Below, piece by piece: positions 5,370-9,703 of a stretch of 9,703 bases of DNA. Source of the stretch: Methylomonas sp. (GTDB lineage Bacteria > Pseudomonadota > Gammaproteobacteria > Methylococcales > Methylomonadaceae); contig JALSLS010000377.1 of the NCBI GenBank assembly GCA_026988195.1, positions 1-9,703 of the forward strand, given 5' to 3'. The notes under the pieces are model-generated. The model saw only the letters and a list, made by a program, of their open reading frames with translations, was not told the origin of the DNA and made no database searches. Positions within the stretch are counted from its first letter, which is position 1, and each line of letters begins with the position of its first letter. The translations under genes were made by a program, and so were the position numbers.

Positions 5370-5819
5370 ATGAAAATTTGGGTTGATGCGGATGCATGTC
5401 CAGTGGTAAATAAAGATATTTTATGTAGAGCTGCTGAGAGGGTAGGTGTATTAGCGACTTTTGTAGCCAATCAATTTATTCGGCTTCCTCCTTCACGACT
5501 GGTTAAATTTATCCAAGTTGCCAAGGGGTTTGATGTGGCTGATAATGAAATTGTTCTAAGAGTCGAAGAGGGCGACTTGGTTATTACAGGGGATATTCCC
5601 TTGGCGGCTGAAGTGATTGAAAAGGGGGCTGTTGCTCTTAACCATAGAGGGGAGCTTTATACTGCTCAGAATATTAGGGAATGTCTTAATATGCGAGATT
5701 TTATGGATACCCTACGGTCTAGTGGTCTAGAAACAGGTGGGCCATCAGCATTAACTCAAAATGATAGACAAGCTTTTGCAAATCAACTTGATAAAATACT
5801 TGCTCGAAGACAAAAATAA
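5370..5819 (+). CDS. yaiI: YaiI/YqxD family protein (UPF0178), PIN-like fold
   Basis: 149 residues, strongly similar to E. coli YaiI along its length. Conserved stretches are WVDADACPV (4-12, with Asp6 and Asp8), FDVADNEIV (54-62), GDLVITGDIPLA (68-79, with Asp75), LNHRGELYT, and MRDFMDTLRSSG followed by TGGPSALTQNDRQAF. The family has a PIN/NYN-like nuclease fold with clustered acidic residues, which hints at RNA or DNA processing in the cytoplasm, but no activity is established. The start at 5370 gives the canonical short lead before the first Asp pair, although no clear ribosome-binding site precedes it. It stands alone: a terminator ends the upstream operon, and its 3' end converges on the DUF748 gene. 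Confidence 0.93.
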   Translation: MKIWVDADACPVVNKDILCRAAERVGVLATFVANQFIRLPPSRLVKFIQVAKGFDVADNEIVLRVEEGDLVITGDIPLAAEVIEKGAVALNHRGELYTAQNIRECLNMRDFMDTLRSSGLETGGPSALTQNDRQAFANQLDKILARRQK

Positions 5820-5837
5820 GCTAGAAGTCATGATTGA

Positions 5838-5857
5838 GTTCCTGCCTACACAGGAAC
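5838..5857 (+). other. Short perfect hairpin after yaiI
   Basis: GTTCCTG (5838-5844) and CAGGAAC (5851-5857) are perfect complements around CCTACA, 18 bp after the yaiI stop. No T-run follows, so it may be an mRNA 3'-end structure rather than a terminator. Confidence 0.35.
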
Positions 5858-5879
5858 AATATCATTAAGACAGGCTTTT

Positions 5880-5957
5880 GTAGCCTTGATGTAACGAAGT
5901 GGAATCAAGGTTTGTAACCAAAATCCCCTTGATTTCGCTTTGCTGCATCAAGGCTAC
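5880..5957. repeat. 31-bp-arm palindromic repeat, probable terminator between converging genes
   Basis: The arms 5880-5910 and 5927-5957 begin GTAGCCTTGATG and end CATCAAGGCTAC, with a 16-nt loop. Only five of 31 pairs are not Watson-Crick, and in plus-strand RNA four of these are G-U pairs. T6 (5961-5966) lies three bases after the stem, so it can act as a rho-independent terminator for yaiI. The pattern resembles a dispersed palindromic repeat beginning GTAGCCCGGATG that I know from other gammaproteobacteria, here shifted towards A+T. That link is from memory. Confidence 0.75.
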
Positions 5958-5979
5958 GTATTTTTTATTGCGAGTAAGC

Positions 5980-8922
5980 TTAGTCAACAGTTAAACTCAA
6001 TTGAGAAGTAATTGATTGGTCTTCTTCTTCCTTAGCTATTTTTACATCCATTAAAAATACTCGACTTATATCAATTTGTTTTTCAATTAAATGGCTGGCA
6101 ATTGTCTTTGCCCTTGTAGCGGCTAGACGTTGTAATTGGTGGTTGTCAGGTTCAATTAATGCGGCTAGTTTAGCTTGGGCAACGGTATAAAAATCACCTG
6201 ATTTGGAATCGATTAACCTAGGCGTACCAAATAGTGATTTATCGGCTAATTTAGGAAATTTATGAATAAACAGGTCAGCTAAAAGTCGCTGATAGTGTTC
6301 ATCTGAATGAGCTAATTGTTTTGGTAGTGCCTTTTTGCTTTTTTCTTTAATAAGTTCATCGATACGTAATTGCAGAATTTGTTTATCTAATGCAGCTATT
6401 TGCATTTGTGGCCAGTCATTTGTGGAGTAGGCGGCTCCTTGTATTTCTAGTTTTAATGCGGGACGTTTAGAAAGTGCAACGGATAAGTTATCCAGTTTTT
6501 CGATTTGCTGACTATCTAGAGTCGCCTTCCCTGCAGAAAAGGTTATTTTACTAATATCATCACTATTACCGATTAGTGATGCAATTGCATTAAAAGGAGA
6601 GCTGATTATTTTAGTCAGTACATTCACTAGGGCATCAACAACAATACTGGCCACACTAAACTCAGGGTTATCTAAGTCACCCGTGATAGGGACATCTAGG
6701 CTAATTTTCCCATCGCCATCTTGTAATAAAGCAATGGCTAACCCAAGAGGCAATGATACTGCATCGGGGTTTTCTACTTCATCACCTAAAACCAATTGAT
6801 CAATTAGCAGGCTGTTTGAAGCTGCAAGTTGTTTGTTTCGAATTTTGTATTGGAATTTTAAGGTCATATTACCTTTTTCAATTTTTCGCCCTGCAAACTC
6901 AGCCATATAAGGAGTCATTAACGGTAAAGGCATACTATTAAAATCTACTTTAAAGTCTGAATTACCTTTAGATGGAGATATTTTCCCTTTAATATTGACA
7001 GGAGCAAAGTCAGCAACTTTGCCTTTTAATGCAACTTTTATGGTTGCATTTTTTGCGGATGAAATCCCTTTGACTGAACCGTTTAAATGATTAATATGTG
7101 CAGAAAATGGCAGGATGAGTGATTTATCTGAAAAATCAGATATACCATTAGTCATTGCAAAATTATTGACCTTATAAGTTACTGAAGGCTGGTCTTTATT
7201 TGGTGGTTTTTTTTCAGCAATGACTGCTTTGTCTTTAGCTTGCTTAATGACTATATCACTAATATTGATAGATTTATCTTTCCTGATTAAGACTCTTGCG
7301 TATGGTTTGTCTATTTTTACGCTATCAATAATATAGCGGTTGGCTGCTAGGTCCACCTCTATTTTATTTAAGCTAAGTTTTTTCCATTTTACAAAATCTT
7401 TATTAGAAATTTGATCACGAGTCGCTAATTTATCAATATGGCTATTGCCTTTAAAGTTTATAGCGAAAGGCTGATCTTTTTTCTGTAGCAGTGATATATT
7501 TGCATCTAAGTTAAATAGACCTGAAATAATATCGAGTCTGGCAAATTTATTTACATAAGGTTGGAACTCTTTAAGCGCAACATTAGCAATGTTTAATTTT
7601 ACTTTACTGCTAAGAGGTTGAATAACAGTTTGTCCTTTTATACCTATACGTCCAGATTTATTAAAATTAAAAGCCAGATTAAAGGGTAGGTTTGCCCCAG
7701 GTTGTAATGATAGTTTAGATGAACTTAAGGTGATTGAGCTTAAGTTTATTGTGTTTGCCGGTGATAGTGTTTTATCAGTAAAATTTAAAGCGTAATTATT
7801 GATATTCAGTTGTTTTAGTAAAACATTCCACGGTTTGCTCTCTTTTGTTTCGATAGCAGGAGCGGTGGATGGTTTTTGAGTTTGAGTTTTATTATCGACT
7901 GCAAAAAGAGATTGAAAATTCAGAGTGTTATCAGTATTTAACCATGCTTTAAATTGAGCATCTTGAGAGGAAATTTTTTCAATTTCAATATTCTGTTTAA
8001 GTAAATCGAAAGCAATGCCTGATACTTTAAAGTCTGGAATTGTGGTGAGTGATTCTGTATGCCCTTTTTCAGCAATTTGAATATCAATGAGTGATAAATT
8101 AGCGTTATTAATGAGAAGTTGAGTTGACTCTTTTGTACTACTGAGTTGATAGTCTGCTTTAATTAATTCTGTTCCTTTTAAAATAGCAAAATTAACTGAG
8201 TTTTGTAGAAAAAGCTCCCAAATTCTAGGGAAATTTATATTGTTAAGTTCTATATGACCTTTTGAATGAAAAGGGTTAAGTGTTAAACTGCCCTGCCAAT
8301 CAAAGTGACCACCTGAGGCAAATTTTAAAGAAAACCCAAGGTCAGATTGTTTTTTAACAATAGTAGAAAAGTTATCAATGGCTAGGTTTAGAGGGTAAAT
8401 ATCTTCCTGGTGGCCTGCAGAGTTAAGGTTATCTGTCCAGCTTATCTTGCCGTCTGTTAAGGCGATTGAGGTAATGGTAACAGGAAAAATTTCACCCTCT
8501 GAAGTGTCTTTTTGCTTATTGTCTTCTACTGGTATTAAATCAGTAAAATTAAAATCAGCATTGCTATTTCGTTTAACAGAAATGTAAGGTGATTTAAGTG
8601 AAATCTGGTCTATTTTTAATGATAAACCTAACAATGAGTCAACAACGCCTAAGTTAAGGTAAAGTTGCTTAAATTGAACAAATGCACTGTTATCAGTTTC
8701 ATTAACCCGAAGTCCGTCAATAGAAAATTCAAAAGAGAATGGGTTAAACTGGATGTCTTTAACTGTAACATCTCTTTTTAACAGCTCTTTTGCCAAGGGG
8801 GGGATTTTATGGGAAATAACGGCGGGTAATATCGAAAACCCTAATACGGCATAGATTGATATTAAAGTTGAAACTACAAGCAGTGTTGATTGTAGCTTTG
8901 ATAAAAAGGTATATTTAGCCAT
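5980..8922 (-). CDS. DUF748 AsmA-like envelope protein
   Basis: 980 residues. One N-terminal membrane helix (about 10-34) leads into a very long periplasmic part rich in alternating beta strands. This is typical of AsmA-like/DUF748 proteins, relatives of the bridge-like AsmA, YhdP and TamB proteins of the Gram-negative envelope. LLKRDVTVKDIQFNPFSFE near residue 48 is the usual DUF748 opening. Polar linkers near residues 345-365 and 570-580 divide the strand-rich region. The diagnostic block starts near residue 665 (LPLMTPYMAEFAGRKIEKG), then LPLGLAIALLQDGDGKISLD and VPITGDLDNPEF. A C-terminal segment (from about 810, KLDNLSVALSKRPALKLEIQG) has the OmpA-like look common at the end of this family. 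A role in lipid or envelope homeostasis is inferred. It is transcribed alone, with no strong ribosome-binding site before the ATG. Confidence 0.9.
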   Translation of the reverse strand: MAKYTFLSKLQSTLLVVSTLISIYAVLGFSILPAVISHKIPPLAKELLKRDVTVKDIQFNPFSFEFSIDGLRVNETDNSAFVQFKQLYLNLGVVDSLLGLSLKIDQISLKSPYISVKRNSNADFNFTDLIPVEDNKQKDTSEGEIFPVTITSIALTDGKISWTDNLNSAGHQEDIYPLNLAIDNFSTIVKKQSDLGFSLKFASGGHFDWQGSLTLNPFHSKGHIELNNINFPRIWELFLQNSVNFAILKGTELIKADYQLSSTKESTQLLINNANLSLIDIQIAEKGHTESLTTIPDFKVSGIAFDLLKQNIEIEKISSQDAQFKAWLNTDNTLNFQSLFAVDNKTQTQKPSTAPAIETKESKPWNVLLKQLNINNYALNFTDKTLSPANTINLSSITLSSSKLSLQPGANLPFNLAFNFNKSGRIGIKGQTVIQPLSSKVKLNIANVALKEFQPYVNKFARLDIISGLFNLDANISLLQKKDQPFAINFKGNSHIDKLATRDQISNKDFVKWKKLSLNKIEVDLAANRYIIDSVKIDKPYARVLIRKDKSINISDIVIKQAKDKAVIAEKKPPNKDQPSVTYKVNNFAMTNGISDFSDKSLILPFSAHINHLNGSVKGISSAKNATIKVALKGKVADFAPVNIKGKISPSKGNSDFKVDFNSMPLPLMTPYMAEFAGRKIEKGNMTLKFQYKIRNKQLAASNSLLIDQLVLGDEVENPDAVSLPLGLAIALLQDGDGKISLDVPITGDLDNPEFSVASIVVDALVNVLTKIISSPFNAIASLIGNSDDISKITFSAGKATLDSQQIEKLDNLSVALSKRPALKLEIQGAAYSTNDWPQMQIAALDKQILQLRIDELIKEKSKKALPKQLAHSDEHYQRLLADLFIHKFPKLADKSLFGTPRLIDSKSGDFYTVAQAKLAALIEPDNHQLQRLAATRAKTIASHLIEKQIDISRVFLMDVKIAKEEEDQSITSQLSLTVD

Positions 8923-8949
8923 GTTACTGTTTTAGAAAGAAAAATATTA

Positions 8950-8977
8950 ATACTTCATTTGTTTATTGATGAAGTAT
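8950..8977. promoter_or_regulatory. Inverted repeat upstream of the DUF748 gene (operator-like)
   Basis: ATACTTCAT (8950-8958) and ATGAAGTAT (8969-8977) are a perfect 9-bp inverted repeat with a 10-bp spacer, 28-55 bp before the DUF748 start. The half-site spacing fits a dimeric DNA-binding regulator. A hairpin in the 5' leader is an alternative. No confident promoter could be placed beside it. Confidence 0.4.
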
Positions 8978-9011
8978 ATAGGCATAACTCGTTGAGGGCT
9001 GTTTTTCCTTA

Positions 9012-9171
9012 GGAACGTGTAAGGAATAACTTCCCGAAATTATAACGTAGGATTTTTGTTTCAGGTGGAATGATCTCATGAGGCGCATAGCAAGCTACGC
9101 AACGAATGAGATCATTCCATCTGGAGAAAAAAGACAAGTTAGAAATCGGGAGGTTATTTCATGCACGTTCC
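9012..9171. mobile_element. 160-bp MITE-like inverted-repeat element, copy 2
   Basis: This is the better-preserved copy of the element at 371-530 (151 of 160 positions identical, no gaps). Terminal inverted repeats start GGAACGTG and end CACGTTCC; 22 of the first 26 bp match between the two ends. TTA lies directly outside both ends (9009-9011 and 9172-9174), consistent with a 3-bp target duplication. The centre has the 14-bp inverted repeat (9066-9079 and 9106-9119), extendable to about 18 pairs with a G-U pair, around the core at 9086-9103. The right-hand TTA is the stop codon of the adjacent bolA-like gene. It occupies most of the gap between that gene and the DUF748 gene. Confidence 0.85.
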
Positions 9172-9417
9172 TTAGCTTGTTTGTATATTCATTTGGTCAA
9201 TGGCATGGATAGGGGCATCGTTACCCGCCATGAGGTCTGTAATAGCAGCATAAACTAATTGATGTTGTTTGACTTGAGTTAAGCCATCAAAAGTGTTTGA
9301 ACTAACAGTTAAAGTGTAGTGTCGGTTTCCACCGTGTAAAACCTCAGCCTTTGAATTTTCAATTGCTTGTTCAATACGTTGTTTGATTTCAGAAGATATA
9401 TCAGAAGAAATTTCCAT
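9172..9417 (-). CDS. BolA/IbaG-family protein
   Basis: 81 residues, a single BolA domain. The order EIKQRIEQAI, then HGGNRHYTLTVSSNTFDGL (28-46), QVKQHQLVYAAI (48-59) and IHAIDQMNIQT (70-80) matches the family. His71 in the IHA motif is the invariant position that helps bind the [2Fe-2S] cluster shared with a monothiol glutaredoxin in BolA-Grx complexes. BolA-type proteins act in the cytoplasm in iron-sulfur trafficking or as regulators. Assignment to BolA or IbaG proper is not secure, so no symbol is given. It ends right after the motif, lacking the TPEEW-type tail of many relatives. Its stop codon is the TTA flanking the 160-bp element, so the present end may be the product of insertion. 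No good ribosome-binding site precedes the ATG. Confidence 0.85.
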   Translation of the reverse strand: MEISSDISSEIKQRIEQAIENSKAEVLHGGNRHYTLTVSSNTFDGLTQVKQHQLVYAAITDLMAGNDAPIHAIDQMNIQTS

Positions 9418-9617
9418 TAAGAGAACTGCCTATTGATTAAATGAATATAATGAGCATATTTTACAATAAATACGCTAACAGCAGTTATTCAATTCTTGGT
9501 AAATATTTACCTGTTGCAAGTAATGCCCACCTTTTAAAATAATTAAAAAAAACAAGCTGAATGATTACTGTTGAAAATATTTTTGGATTTTAAGCCATCC
9601 ATCAAAATTGATGATTA
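9418..9617. other. Non-coding gap upstream of the bolA-like gene
   Basis: A+T-rich, with no supported gene on either strand. The only structure seen is a perfect 14-bp palindrome GGTAAATATTTACC (9498-9511), about 80 bp before the bolA-like start. It could be an operator but is A+T-rich enough to arise by chance. Confidence 0.4.
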
Positions 9618-9703
9618 GGAACGCGCACGGAATAACTTGGGCAACTGACGCAGGATTTTTGTTCGTATTCAAGGCGTATAAATAGGCGCATAGCCAGCTA
9701 AGC
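9618..9703. mobile_element. Third, divergent member of the 160-bp element family (cut by window end)
   Basis: It begins GGAACG after TTA, like copy 2, and shares GGAATAACTT (9629-9638), AGGATTTTTGTT (9652-9663) and the core GGCGCATAGC followed by AGCTA (9685-9700) in the same order. The sequence between these blocks differs, so it is a related subfamily rather than another copy. The right end lies beyond the window. Confidence 0.6.

Noticed and set aside
6753..6941. 62-codon plus-strand frame inside the DUF748 gene
   Set aside because: It is antisense to the diagnostic conserved block of DUF748, with no independent support.
1..9703. CRISPR array, tRNA, riboswitch or toxin-antitoxin system
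   Set aside because: I saw no regularly spaced direct repeats, no cloverleaf, no known aptamer pattern and no paired small toxin/antitoxin frames. The NYN gene has no antitoxin-like neighbour.

Overview
The window looks like A+T-rich chromosomal DNA of a gammaproteobacterium. The best evidence is the set of protein families. YaiI/UPF0178, YbaN/DUF454 and PpnP/DUF1255 all read like close relatives of the E. coli proteins. A DUF748 AsmA-like envelope protein and a small family seen mainly in proteobacteria are also present. I cannot fix the genus. There is no tRNA, rRNA, CRISPR array, transposase or phage gene.

Layout. 1-321 is the 3' end of cheB. A 160-bp non-autonomous inverted-repeat element (371-530) follows, then a chemoreceptor gene with no periplasmic sensory domain (552-1748). 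A gap (1749-2061) holds a palindromic repeat and what looks like a decayed copy of the receptor's 3' end. Next comes a STAS-domain antagonist gene (2062-2367). These genes are the tail of a chemotaxis/signalling cluster. A perfect 21-bp hairpin starts at the STAS stop codon and runs into a second, G+C-richer inverted-repeat element (about 2411-2656). The minus strand then carries an NYN/LabA-type nuclease-like gene (2670-3143), ppnP (3247-3561) and a very short membrane-protein gene (3575-3733) whose stop overlaps the ppnP ribosome-binding site. Running the other way, 3777-5210 holds three tightly spaced genes: an uncharacterised soluble protein, an HdeD-like membrane protein and YbaN. A hairpin-plus-T-run terminator ends this group. 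yaiI (5370-5819) follows and converges on a 980-residue DUF748 gene (5980-8922, minus). A 31-bp-arm palindrome lies between them and looks like a terminator. Upstream of the DUF748 gene is a second 160-bp element (9012-9171). It abuts a BolA-family gene (9172-9417, minus). The last 286 bp carry no gene and end in a third, divergent member of the element family that is cut by the window edge.

The coding content is mostly housekeeping or envelope genes. The unusual layer is the intergenic one. At least four families of short inverted-repeat elements sit at gene 3' ends and in operon gaps. The two 160-bp copies have the same length, differ at 9 positions, and appear to use a TTA target. One of them sits exactly at the bolA-like stop codon. 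An 18-bp core is shared between this family and the otherwise unrelated element at 2411-2656.
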